In this document: one piece after another, positions 54,543 through 62,014 of the stretch | How the letters are laid out: each line of letters starts with the position of its first letter | Numbering within the stretch: position 1 is the stretch's first letter | Source of the DNA: GCA-002727615 sp964442655 | Lineage (GTDB): Bacteria > Pseudomonadota > Alphaproteobacteria > TMED109 | Direction: 5' to 3' | NCBI GenBank assembly: GCA_964442655.1 | Contig: CAYTZM010000005.1 | Coordinates: 1 to 64,000, forward strand | DNA length: 64,000 bases | Translations under genes and position numbers: made by a program | The notes under the pieces: generated by a model | The model's input: only the letters and a program-made list of their open reading frames with translations | What the model was told of the DNA's origin: nothing | Database searches by the model: none

Positions 54543-54941
54543 CTAAAACACACTACACAAAATTTCACCGCCAATATTAGCATTTCTAGCTTCATGATCA
54601 GACATCAACCCTTTTGATGTAGAAACAATTGATATACCTAAACCTCCATAATTTAAAGGCATATCTTTTTTTGAAGAATAAAACCTTAAACCCGGTTTAG
54701 AAGACCTTTTAATCTCTTTTATAGCTGGTTTTCCATCAAAATATTTTAACTCAATTGATATTATATCTTTATCACCTTCATCCTTCTTAAAGCTAAAACC
54801 TCTTATATATCCCTCTTTTTTCAATACTTCTAAAACTGCTACCTTTAATTTAGATTTAGGACAATCCACCAATGACCTCTTTGCGGTATGTCCATTTCTT
54901 ATTCTTGTAAGCATATCTCCTAAAGGGTCTGTCATACTCAT
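54543..54941 (-). CDS. rpsH: 30S ribosomal protein S8 (uS8)
   Basis: 16S central-domain binder of 132 aa and, in E. coli, translational repressor of the spc operon. TDPLGDMLTRIRNGH, RFYSSKKDMP and GLGISIVSTSKGLMSDHEAR are diagnostic. Whether an S8-binding hairpin exists upstream of rplE here was not established. Confidence 0.97.
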   Translation of the reverse strand: MSMTDPLGDMLTRIRNGHTAKRSLVDCPKSKLKVAVLEVLKKEGYIRGFSFKKDEGDKDIISIELKYFDGKPAIKEIKRSSKPGLRFYSSKKDMPLNYGGLGISIVSTSKGLMSDHEARNANIGGEILCSVF

Positions 54942-54951
54942 AATACTTCTC

Positions 54952-55257
54952 CTACCAACTAGCTTTTGTAATTCCTGGAAGCTGTCCTGAACTAGCTAAA
55001 TCTCTAAAAGCTATTCTACTCATTCCAAATTTACGATAATTTCCTCTGGGTCTTCCAGTAACCATACAGCGATTCCTAACTCTAACCTTTGAACCATCTC
55101 TAGGCAATGCTGACAACTTAAGTACTGCTTTAAACCTGTCTTCCTGAGATATATTTTTGTCCATAATAATTTTCTTTAAAGCTTTTCGTTTTACTTCATG
55201 ACTATTAGACTTTTTTATTTTTTTTATATTCTTATCTATCGCACTTTTTTTTGCCAT
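54952..55257 (-). CDS. rpsN: 30S ribosomal protein S14 (uS14), zinc-free form
   Basis: Head protein of 101 aa, the long form without Cys zinc pairs. RFKAVLKLSALPRDGSKVRV, NRCMVTGRPRGNYRKFGMSR and FRDLASSGQLPGITKASW are diagnostic. It starts two bases after the rplE stop. Confidence 0.97.
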   Translation of the reverse strand: MAKKSAIDKNIKKIKKSNSHEVKRKALKKIIMDKNISQEDRFKAVLKLSALPRDGSKVRVRNRCMVTGRPRGNYRKFGMSRIAFRDLASSGQLPGITKASW

Positions 55258-55259
55258 TT

Positions 55260-55991
55260 TTACTCCTTATTTTCCTCAGGTTTTATTTCTTTAGTTGCGA
55301 CTTCCTCTATATTTACCGTTGTATCTTCTTTTGATACTTGCTCTACCACAACTTCTTCAGTCTTTACTTTTATGTCTTCTGTAGATGTTTCCTTTTCTAA
55401 CGTTTCTTCCATCTTTGGTTTTATTACATTAGGTTTTTCCTCTTTTACTACAACTCTAAATGGAAAATTAAATTTTTTTAATAAAGCTAATGCTTCTTCA
55501 TTATTTTTTGCTGTTGTACATATTACAATATCTAAACCTCTAATAGTATCTACATCATCATAATTTATTTCAGGAAAAACAATTTGCTCTTTAATTCCTA
55601 AAGAATAATTCCCTCTTCCATCAAAACTCTTTGAACTCAACCCTCTAAAATCTCTAACTCTAGGAAGAGAAATATTTATTAAACGATCTAAAAATTCATA
55701 CATTCTTTCTTTTCTTAATGTAACCTTGCATCCTATATTCATTCCTTCTCTTAATTTAAAAGTTGCTACAGATTTTTTTGCCTTGGTAATAATCACTTTT
55801 TGTCCTGAAATCAAAGTTAAATCATTTATTGCACCCTCTATTTTCTTTTTATCACTAGTAGCTTCACCAACTCCCATATTCAATACAATTTTTTCTATTT
55901 TAGGTACTTCATTAATATTCTCACAAGACAACTCTGAATATAACTGTTTTTTAAAATCGGTATCATATAATTCTTTTAATCTTGTACTCAT
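55260..55991 (-). CDS. rplE: 50S ribosomal protein L5 (uL5) with long acidic C-terminal tail
   Basis: 5S-rRNA and P-tRNA-contacting protein. The core is standard: VPKIEKIVLNMGVGEA, GQKVIITKAKKSVATFKLRE, and a final strand LLKKFNFPFR at residues 170-179, the length at which E. coli L5 ends. Here 64 further residues follow (55263-55454), rich in Glu, Lys, Thr and Val with no Trp, Tyr or Phe, probably disordered. Total 243 aa. The frame is open to a normal stop before rpsN, so this is not a read-through artefact. Confidence 0.97.
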   Translation of the reverse strand: MSTRLKELYDTDFKKQLYSELSCENINEVPKIEKIVLNMGVGEATSDKKKIEGAINDLTLISGQKVIITKAKKSVATFKLREGMNIGCKVTLRKERMYEFLDRLINISLPRVRDFRGLSSKSFDGRGNYSLGIKEQIVFPEINYDDVDTIRGLDIVICTTAKNNEEALALLKKFNFPFRVVVKEEKPNVIKPKMEETLEKETSTEDIKVKTEEVVVEQVSKEDTTVNIEEVATKEIKPEENKE

Positions 55992-56004
55992 TCTTAAACT
56001 CCCA

Positions 56005-56322
56005 TTAATCTATAAGATCGCCTGTTCTTTTAGAAAACCTTACTTTTCTTCCATCCTTAAGAAATTTATATCCTACTTTTGCAATCTTATTATCTTTAGG
56101 ATCAATATGAGAAACATTAGAAATATGCACTGATAATTCTTTATCTAAAATTCCGCCCTGGGAAGTTTGGCTCTGAGCAGTATGTCTCTTAGCTACATTT
56201 ATCCCTCTAAGTAAAACTCTATTAACTTTAGGCATAACGCTCAATACTTCTCCAGACTTACCTTTATCCGTCCCAGTAACAACCATAACTTTATCACCTT
56301 TTTTAACTTTCAATTTTGCCAT
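56005..56322 (-). CDS. rplX: 50S ribosomal protein L24 (uL24)
   Basis: Assembly-initiating protein of 105 aa. The KOW motif region KVKKGDKVMVVTGTDKGKSG and NVAKRHTAQSQTSQGGILDK are diagnostic. Two bases after rplN and 13 before rplE. Confidence 0.97.
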   Translation of the reverse strand: MAKLKVKKGDKVMVVTGTDKGKSGEVLSVMPKVNRVLLRGINVAKRHTAQSQTSQGGILDKELSVHISNVSHIDPKDNKIAKVGYKFLKDGRKVRFSKRTGDLID

Positions 56323-56324
56323 AA

Positions 56325-56693
56325 TTATAATACCTCCGGTGCTAAAGAAATTATTTTCATAAAATTTTTAGCTCTTAATTCTCTAGTTACAGGTCCAAAT
56401 ATTCTAGTACCAATTGGTTCAAGATCTTTACTAATTAACACAGCTGCATTATCATCAAACCTAATAGCACTTCCATCTCTTCTTCTAATTTCTTTACTAG
56501 TTCTAACAACTACCGCCTTATGTACTTCTCCTTTTTTTACTCTGGCTCTAGGTGCAGCTTCTTTCACAGAAACTACTATTACATCTCCAACAGCTGCATA
56601 TCTACGTTTAGAACCTCCAAGTACTTTGATACACTGAACTCGTTTAGCACCTGAATTATCAGCTATACTTAAATTAGTTTCACTTTGTATCAT
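56325..56693 (-). CDS. rplN: 50S ribosomal protein L14 (uL14)
   Basis: Subunit-interface protein of 122 aa. MIQSETNLSIADNSGAKRVQ, RYAAVGDVIVVSVKEAAPRA and FGPVTRELRAKNFMKIISLA are diagnostic. Normal length. Confidence 0.98.
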   Translation of the reverse strand: MIQSETNLSIADNSGAKRVQCIKVLGGSKRRYAAVGDVIVVSVKEAAPRARVKKGEVHKAVVVRTSKEIRRRDGSAIRFDDNAAVLISKDLEPIGTRIFGPVTRELRAKNFMKIISLAPEVL

Positions 56694-56718
56694 TTTATTT
56701 CCTACTTTAAACTCAATT

Positions 56719-56958
56719 TTACTTCGATGTATCTTTAATTACTTCCCAAGATTTTTTCTTAGAAATAGGCTTTGTTTCTATTATACTTACTTTATCTCCT
56801 TCTTTATGTTCATTCATTTCATCATGAGCATGAAATTTATCAGATAAAGTAATAGTTTTTTTATATAATGGATGTCTTACTCTTCGCTCAACATTTACAA
56901 CTACGGTTTTATCACTTTTATCGCTAACAACTGTTCCTTTTAAAATTCTTTTAGGCAT
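56719..56958 (-). CDS. rpsQ: 30S ribosomal protein S17 (uS17)
   Basis: Primary 16S binder of 79 aa. LKGTVVSDKSDKTVVVNVER, RVRHPLYKK and EGDKVSIIETKPISKKKSW are diagnostic. Its start overlaps the end of rpmC by 8 bases. Confidence 0.97.
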   Translation of the reverse strand: MPKRILKGTVVSDKSDKTVVVNVERRVRHPLYKKTITLSDKFHAHDEMNEHKEGDKVSIIETKPISKKKSWEVIKDTSK

Positions 56959-57154
56959 TTTTTACATCCTTTTTTTGTTGTCCCATAGCTGTCATAACTT
57001 TAGCAATATCTTTTCTTACTTTTTTAATTTGAGAAGAGTTTTCTAATTGTCCAGATGATTTCTGAAACCTTAAATTAAACTGTTCTTTCTTTAAATTTAA
57101 TAATTCAGTTTTTAATTCATCCTCTGTCTTCTGTTTTAAATCTATAAACTTCAT
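56951..57154 (-). CDS. rpmC: 50S ribosomal protein L29 (uL29)
   Basis: Exit-tunnel rim protein of 67 aa, a docking site for signal recognition particle and trigger factor. Helical hairpin LKTELLNLKKEQFNLRFQKS and IKKVRKDIAKVMTAM are diagnostic. Starts directly after rplP. Confidence 0.95.
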   Translation of the reverse strand: MKFIDLKQKTEDELKTELLNLKKEQFNLRFQKSSGQLENSSQIKKVRKDIAKVMTAMGQQKKDVKNA

Positions 57155-57571
57155 TTAAAATCCTACCTGTCTTGTTACAAACTTAGTTCTAATTGGAAGC
57201 TTCGCTGCACCTAAAGCCAATGCTTCTCTAGCCAAACTTTCATTAACCCCATCTAATTCAAATATTATTCTTCCTGGTTTTACTTTTGCAGCCCAAAATT
57301 CAACTGATCCTTTCCCTTTTCCCATTCTCACTTCTGTAGGTTTTTTAGTTATAGGAACATCTGGAAAAATTCTAATCCAAACTCTTCCTTGCCTTTTAAT
57401 ATGTCTAGTTATAGCTCTTCTAGCAGCCTCAATTTGTCTAGCAGTAATCCTTTCAGGTTGTAAAGCTTTCATTCCATATGCACCAAAACTTAAAAATGCT
57501 CCACCCTTAGCATCTCCATGAATTCTTCCTTTATGAGCTTTTCTATATTTTGTTCTTTTAGGGCTCAACAT
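57155..57571 (-). CDS. rplP: 50S ribosomal protein L16 (uL16)
   Basis: A-site-adjacent protein of 138 aa. MLSPKRTKYRKAHKGRIHG, RITARQIEAARRAITRHIKR, GKGKGSVEFWAAKVKPGRI are diagnostic. It shares one base with the rpsC stop. Confidence 0.98.
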   Translation of the reverse strand: MLSPKRTKYRKAHKGRIHGDAKGGAFLSFGAYGMKALQPERITARQIEAARRAITRHIKRQGRVWIRIFPDVPITKKPTEVRMGKGKGSVEFWAAKVKPGRIIFELDGVNESLAREALALGAAKLPIRTKFVTRQVGF

Positions 57572-58254
57572 TATCTTGGCGCTCCTTGTTGTGTATTTCT
57601 AGAATTTTCCATTGCCATAGGGTCATGATCCATAAGCTCACCTCTAAAAATCCATACCTTAATTCCACAATTCCCATAAGCCGTAGCTGCCGTAGCAACT
57701 CCATAATCAATATCAGCTCTTAAAGTATGTAAAGGTACTCTTCCCTCCCTATACCACTCAATTCTAGCTATCTCGGCTCCACCTAACCTTCCACCTGCGT
57801 TAATTCTTATTCCTAAAGCTCCTTGTCTCATTGCCCCTTGAACTGCACGTTTCATAGCTCTTCTAAAAGCTACTCTTTTAACCAATTGTTCAGCCACATT
57901 TTCGGCAACCAATTGAGCTTCTATTTCAGGTTTTCTAATCTCTACTATATTTAATTGTACGTCTCCGCTAGTAATAGAAGATAATTTCTTTTTTAATAAA
58001 TCAATTTCTGCACCTTTTCTTCCTATTATTATTCCTGGTCTAGCTGTAAATACTGTTACTCTTGCAAGTTTTGCAGGTCTTTCTACAGTTATCCTACTTA
58101 TAGCAGCTCCTTTTAATTTTTCTTTCAAATATTTTTTAATCTTCAAATCTTCATTCAGTAATTTTGAATAATTTTCACCCTTAGCATACCATCTGGAATC
58201 CCAAGTTCTATTTATGCCAACTCTTAATCCAATAGGATTTACCTTCTGACCCAT
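57571..58254 (-). CDS. rpsC: 30S ribosomal protein S3 (uS3)
   Basis: mRNA-entry protein, 227 aa. MGQKVNPIGLRVGINRTWDS, the KH-domain ARPGIIIGRKGAEIDLLKK and the C-terminal GGRLGGAEIARIEWYREGRV are diagnostic. Its ATG shares one base with the rplV stop, so the two are coupled. Confidence 0.98.
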   Translation of the reverse strand: MGQKVNPIGLRVGINRTWDSRWYAKGENYSKLLNEDLKIKKYLKEKLKGAAISRITVERPAKLARVTVFTARPGIIIGRKGAEIDLLKKKLSSITSGDVQLNIVEIRKPEIEAQLVAENVAEQLVKRVAFRRAMKRAVQGAMRQGALGIRINAGGRLGGAEIARIEWYREGRVPLHTLRADIDYGVATAATAYGNCGIKVWIFRGELMDHDPMAMENSRNTQQGAPR

Positions 58255-58664
58255 TAATCTTCCTCCTGTTTTGGTATTTCTTGTTTTGGAGCTTCTTCAC
58301 TTTCAGAAACTATTACAGTTAAATTGCTTATAGGTTTTAATATTTTTCCACCTCTACCTCTAGCTCTAGGTCTAAATCTTTTCATAACTAATGCCTTACC
58401 AACATAAGCCTCTGATACTACTAATTTATCAATATCCAGATCATGATTATTTTCTGCATTTGCTATTGCAGATTGTAAAACTTTTTTTACTTCATCTGCA
58501 ATTCTCTTCCTAGAAAACTGAAGTTGAAGCAAAGCTTTGGAAGCATCCATTCCTCGAATACTTTTAGCAACTAAATTTAATTTTTGGGCACTAGAACGCA
58601 CTGACCTATCTACTGCTTTTGCACAATTCTCAGCTAACCTTCTTTTTTTACTTTCTTTACCCAT
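58254..58664 (-). CDS. rplV: 50S ribosomal protein L22 (uL22) with acidic tail
   Basis: Exit-tunnel protein, 136 aa from the ATG at 58664 (MGKESKKRRLAENCAKAV), which has AAGG five bases before it and follows the rpsS stop. An in-frame ATG at 58724 lies inside rpsS and is rejected. SAQKLNLVAKSIRGMDASKA and VGKALVMKRFRPRARGRGGK are diagnostic. After the usual end (LTVIVSE) a tail of about 15 residues carries EEAPKQEIPKQEE, resembling the decapeptide repeats of uL3 in this window. Confidence 0.96.
   Translation of the reverse strand: MGKESKKRRLAENCAKAVDRSVRSSAQKLNLVAKSIRGMDASKALLQLQFSRKRIADEVKKVLQSAIANAENNHDLDIDKLVVSEAYVGKALVMKRFRPRARGRGGKILKPISNLTVIVSESEEAPKQEIPKQEED
58277..58298 (-). repeat. 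22-base segment shared by rplV and rplC tails
   Basis: The plus-strand sequence from 58277 to 58298 in the rplV tail is identical to 60894-60915 in the rplC repeat region (both read through TGTTTTGGAGCTTC). Both encode the same residues in the same frame (EEAPKQE), linking the two tails at DNA level. Confidence 0.85.
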
Positions 58665-58665
58665 T

Positions 58666-58944
58666 TTAACCTTTTTTAACCTTTTTATCTGCTGTATGCC
58701 CGTAATATGTTCTTGTAGGCGCATATTCCCCTAATTTTTGTCCTACCATTTCTTCTGTAACAAAAACAGGAATAAACTTTTTTCCATTATGGACAGCAAA
58801 ATTTAAACCTACAAATTGAGGTAAAATTGTAGACCGTCTTGACCATGTCTTAATTGCAGTCCTTGAACCAGTTTTTGTTGCTTCTTGAACTTTTTTTAAT
58901 AAATATCCATCTACAAACGGACCTTTCCAAATTGACCTAGCCAC
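58666..58944 (-). CDS. rpsS: 30S ribosomal protein S19 (uS19)
   Basis: Head protein of 92 aa near the A-site finger. ARSIWKGPFVDGYLLKK, GSRTAIKTWSRRSTILPQFV and the C-terminal LGEYAPTRTYYGHTADKK are diagnostic. Start codon is GTG. Its stop is one base before the rplV ATG. Confidence 0.97.
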   Translation of the reverse strand: MARSIWKGPFVDGYLLKKVQEATKTGSRTAIKTWSRRSTILPQFVGLNFAVHNGKKFIPVFVTEEMVGQKLGEYAPTRTYYGHTADKKVKKG

Positions 58945-58962
58945 TAACTCACTTCTCCCTTA

Positions 58963-59787
58963 TTATTTATATCTTCTTCGGACTATTAAATTATCAGTCC
59001 TTTTATTAGTTCTTGTTCTTTTTCCTTTTGTAGATACTCCCCAAGGAGTTACTGGATGTCTGCCTCCAGAAGTTCTTCCTTCACCTCCTCCATGAGGATG
59101 ATCCACAGGATTCATTACTACACCTCTTACATTTGGTCTTCTGCCTATCCATCTAGACCTTCCTGCTTTTCCTAAGTTTATATTCTGATGATCTGGATTT
59201 GAGACAGAACCAACTGTTGCTCTACACTCTCCTCTAACCAATCTTTGTTCTCCAGATTGTAATTTTATGATCGCATAACCTCGATCTTTACCAACTAATT
59301 GAGCATAATTACCTGCGGCCCTTGCAACTTGCCCGCCTTTTCCAATTTTAAGTTCTATATTGTGAACAATCGTTCCCATAGGCATATTTTTTAAAAGCAT
59401 TGCATTTCCTGGTTTAATATCCACTTTTTCTCCACTTACTACTTTATCTCCAACTTTTATCCTTTGAGGAGCGATAATATATGCAATCTTACCATCTTTA
59501 TATTTAATCAATGCTATATTACAAGTTCTATTAGGATCATACTCTAATCTCTCAACGTTTGCTTCTACATCATCATAAGACCTCTTAAAATCAATTATTC
59601 TATATTTTTGCTTATGACCTCCTCCTCTTTGCCAAGCTGTAATTCTTCCTGTATTATTTCTACCTCCAGTTTTAGTTTTTCCTCGTGTTAAAGATTTTAC
59701 TGGTGCACCAGAATACAAATCAGATCGATCTACAGTAACTAAACTTCTTCTAGATGGAGAAGTAGGTTTATATTGTTTTAAAGCCAT
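58963..59787 (-). CDS. rplB: 50S ribosomal protein L2 (uL2)
   Basis: Peptidyl-transferase-centre protein of 274 aa. SPSRRSLVTVDRSDLYSGAP, GNAMLLKNMPMGTIVHNIEL and VMNPVDHPHGGGEGRTSGGR with the conserved His are diagnostic. Normal length. Three bases after rplW. Confidence 0.98.
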   Translation of the reverse strand: MALKQYKPTSPSRRSLVTVDRSDLYSGAPVKSLTRGKTKTGGRNNTGRITAWQRGGGHKQKYRIIDFKRSYDDVEANVERLEYDPNRTCNIALIKYKDGKIAYIIAPQRIKVGDKVVSGEKVDIKPGNAMLLKNMPMGTIVHNIELKIGKGGQVARAAGNYAQLVGKDRGYAIIKLQSGEQRLVRGECRATVGSVSNPDHQNINLGKAGRSRWIGRRPNVRGVVMNPVDHPHGGGEGRTSGGRHPVTPWGVSTKGKRTRTNKRTDNLIVRRRYK

Positions 59788-59790
59788 ATT

Positions 59791-60090
59791 TTATACCCCA
59801 CTAGCCAAATCTATCGTTTGCCCTTCTGCTAAAGTAACCATAGCTTTACGTATTGCTGGTCTTTGCCCCTTAACACCTCTAAAAATTTTATTTTTACCTT
59901 TAATATTTACAGTATTTACACCAGTAACTTTTACTTTATAAAGACTCTCAATAGCTCTTTTTATCTGAGGTTTAGTAGCATTTGAACTAACTTTAAAAAC
60001 TACTTGATTATTTTCAAGTATTCTAGTTGCTTTCTCTGTTATCACCGGAGAAACTATAATATCATAATCTTGTGGTCTTGGACCAGCCAT
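59791..60090 (-). CDS. rplW: 50S ribosomal protein L23 (uL23)
   Basis: Exit-tunnel protein, 99 aa, docking site for trigger factor. YDIIVSPVITEKATRILENN, KPQIKRAIESLYKVKVTGVN and RGVKGQRPAIRKAMVTLAEG are diagnostic. Shares one base with the rplD stop. Confidence 0.97.
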   Translation of the reverse strand: MAGPRPQDYDIIVSPVITEKATRILENNQVVFKVSSNATKPQIKRAIESLYKVKVTGVNTVNIKGKNKIFRGVKGQRPAIRKAMVTLAEGQTIDLASGV

Positions 60091-60764
60091 TATTTAGTCC
60101 CCTTTAACAATTTATCTGTTTTTATTTTTTTATTAGCTTTTATACTTAATCTATTACATAACGAGTCAACACAATCCTTAGTCAATACAAGAGTTTCTCT
60201 TCTTAAAATATCATATACATTAGCACCTTGAACAGGTAATATGTCATGCATAGGAATATTGTTAATTGCCTTAGAAAAATTTTCATCCAATTTTTCTCCA
60301 GAAACAAATAATACAGACTTACCAAGAGGTAACTTTCCTAAACTATTTTGTAATATTTTAGTTTTTTCTGATTTTACAGATATATTATTTAAAATAAGTA
60401 ATTTTCCATTTTTAGCTTTAGCAGATAGAGCACATCTCATGGCTAAATTTCTTACTTTTTTAGGTAATTTGTGTTCATGACTCCTTACTCTGGGGCCATG
60501 GGCTACTCCACCTCCTCTAAATTGAGAAACTTTTCTATCTCCATGCCTTGCCCCACCAGAACCTTTTTGTTTAACTATCTTAGCTCTAGAACCTGTTATT
60601 TCAGACCTCTCTAAGGTTTTTCTATTTCCTGTTCTTCTTTTAGCTAATTGCCATGTCACCATTCTCTGAAGAATGTCTGATCTCACTTCTGCACCAAATA
60701 CATATTTATCCAGTTCTATAGCCGATGACTTTTTATTATCTAATGTTAAAACATCTATTTTCAT
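60090..60764 (-). CDS. rplD: 50S ribosomal protein L4 (uL4)
   Basis: Exit-tunnel protein of 224 aa from the ATG at 60764 (MKIDVLTLDNK); a longer frame to 60797 would overlap rplC and adds 11 non-conserved residues. SEITGSRAKIVKQKGSGGAR, GDRKVSQFRGGGVAHGPRVR and LPKKVRNLAMRCALSAKAK are diagnostic. In E. coli L4 represses its own S10 operon; no leader is in the window to test this. Confidence 0.97.
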   Translation of the reverse strand: MKIDVLTLDNKKSSAIELDKYVFGAEVRSDILQRMVTWQLAKRRTGNRKTLERSEITGSRAKIVKQKGSGGARHGDRKVSQFRGGGVAHGPRVRSHEHKLPKKVRNLAMRCALSAKAKNGKLLILNNISVKSEKTKILQNSLGKLPLGKSVLFVSGEKLDENFSKAINNIPMHDILPVQGANVYDILRRETLVLTKDCVDSLCNRLSIKANKKIKTDKLLKGTK

Positions 60765-60765
60765 T

Positions 60766-61647
60766 TTAATTCTCTTTATCTTTAGATTCTTCAGCATTCA
60801 TATCAGAATCGCCGTTAGTTTCTTCTTTAGATGTTTCTGCTTTTGTAGTTTCTTCTTTAGATGTTTCTTGTTTTGGGGTTTCTTCTTTAGATGTTTCTTG
60901 TTTTGGAGCTTCTTCTTTAGATGTTTCTTGTTTTGGCGCTTCTTCTTTAGGTGTTTCTTGTTTTACAGTTTCTCCTTTATAACCAGCTGGATAAGGAGCT
61001 TCAGAAGATAATGCCTTTTTAACTGAATCCTTTATTGACAACCATGAACCTTTTGAGCCAGGTAAACCTCCTTTTACAAAAATAAGTCCTCTATCTGGAT
61101 CTGCAGCAACCACTTGTAAATTTTGAATAGTTCTTTTTTTATTTCCCATGTGTCCCGCCATTTTTTTTCCCTTAAAAACTTTTCCAGGGTCTTGACTATT
61201 ACCTGTTGACCCATGGCTTCTATGAGAAATAGATACACCGTGTGAAGCCCTTAAACCTGAAAAATTATGACGTTTCATAGCTCCTGCAAAACCTTTACCA
61301 ATAGTTACACCAGTAGCATCTATATATTGTCCTACAACAAAGTGATTGGCACCAATTTCTTTACCTACCTCTATCATATTAGATTCAGCTACCTTAAACT
61401 CTTTTATTTTTTGCTTAGGTGTAATTTTAAGCTTAGAATATGACTCTTTTTGTGCTTTAGATACATTTTTAATTTTTTCTTTATTACTAGTTCCTATAGT
61501 TACTGAAAAATAACCATTTTTTTCAACAGTTTGATTAGCTACAACCTGACAATCTTGTAGACTTAAAACTGTAACAGGAACATGCGTACCATCAACAAGA
61601 TACAATCTTGTCATTCCTATTTTTTTAGCAATTATTCCTGTTCTCAT
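60766..61647 (-). CDS. rplC: 50S ribosomal protein L3 (uL3) with decapeptide-repeat tail
   Basis: Peptidyl-transferase-centre protein. The core is standard: MRTGIIAKKIGMTRLYLVDG, FAGAMKRHNFSGLRASHGVS, SQDPGKVFKGKKMAGHMGNK and VVAADPDRGLIFVKGGLPGS. The core ends near residue 220. Residues 229-278 are five perfect-length decapeptides of the form K-Q/A-E-T-P/S-K-E-E-A/T-P/T/N, followed by a 15-residue acidic end. Total 293 aa against about 210-240 usual. The frame stays open to a stop one base before rplD's ATG. Confidence 0.97.
   Translation of the reverse strand: MRTGIIAKKIGMTRLYLVDGTHVPVTVLSLQDCQVVANQTVEKNGYFSVTIGTSNKEKIKNVSKAQKESYSKLKITPKQKIKEFKVAESNMIEVGKEIGANHFVVGQYIDATGVTIGKGFAGAMKRHNFSGLRASHGVSISHRSHGSTGNSQDPGKVFKGKKMAGHMGNKKRTIQNLQVVAADPDRGLIFVKGGLPGSKGSWLSIKDSVKKALSSEAPYPAGYKGETVKQETPKEEAPKQETSKEEAPKQETSKEETPKQETSKEETTKAETSKEETNGDSDMNAEESKDKEN
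60814..60963 (-). repeat. Five tandem 30-base repeats inside rplC
   Basis: Five contiguous in-frame 30-base units (60934-60963, 60904-60933, 60874-60903, 60844-60873, 60814-60843). Each encodes K-Q/A-E-T-P/S-K-E-E-A/T-P/T/N. Neighbouring units differ by only a few bases, which suggests recent slippage or unequal exchange. Confidence 0.95.
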
Positions 61648-61674
61648 TTTTCTATCCTATAAATAAATACCTAC

Positions 61675-61989
61675 TTAAAGCTTTATTTCAACATCTACTC
61701 CTGCCGCCAAATCTAACTTCATTAAAGCATCAACTGTCTGAGGTGTTGGATCTACAATATCTAGCAAGCGTTTATGTGTTCTTATTTCAAATTGTTCTCT
61801 TGATTTTTTATCTACATGTGGAGAGCGATTTACAGTATACCTTTCAAATTTTGTAGGTAAAGGAATTGGGCCACGAACATTTGCACCTGTTCTTCTTGCA
61901 GTATTAACAATTTCTAATGTAGAAACATCCAATACTCTATGATCAAAAGCTTTAAGTCTTATTCTTATATTTTGATGTTCAAGCGCCAT
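61675..61989 (-). CDS. rpsJ: 30S ribosomal protein S10 (uS10)
   Basis: Head protein of 104 aa and, as NusE, transcription antitermination factor. IRIRLKAFDHRVLDVSTLEI, GPIPLPTKFERYTVNRSPHV and REQFEIRTHKRLLDIVDPTP are diagnostic. First ribosomal-protein gene of the S10 operon, 25 bases after fusA; no tuf gene lies between them. Confidence 0.98.
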   Translation of the reverse strand: MALEHQNIRIRLKAFDHRVLDVSTLEIVNTARRTGANVRGPIPLPTKFERYTVNRSPHVDKKSREQFEIRTHKRLLDIVDPTPQTVDALMKLDLAAGVDVEIKL

Positions 61990-62014
61990 TTAATATTATC
62001 CTTTAAAATAAATT

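Noticed and set aside
55198..55563. Plus-strand Ser/Thr/Phe-rich frame
   Set aside because: Antisense shadow of the Glu/Lys/Thr-rich rplE tail; no ribosome-binding site, and the minus-strand gene explains the codon bias.
58665..58724. Longer rplV start
   Set aside because: It would overlap rpsS by nearly 60 bases and adds residues not found in L22; the inner ATG has its own AAGG.
60765..60797. Longer rplD start
   Set aside because: The added 11 residues overlap the rplC end; L4 begins with MKIDVLTLDNK.
60814..60963. Tandem 30-base repeats as a possible CRISPR array
   Set aside because: Units are contiguous without spacers, in frame with rplC, and no cas genes are present.
60673..61011. Plus-strand frame with a striking repeated Phe/Cys/Leu pattern
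   Set aside because: It is the antisense of the rplC decapeptide repeats and the rplD/rplC junction; the pattern is produced by the Glu/Lys codons on the other strand.
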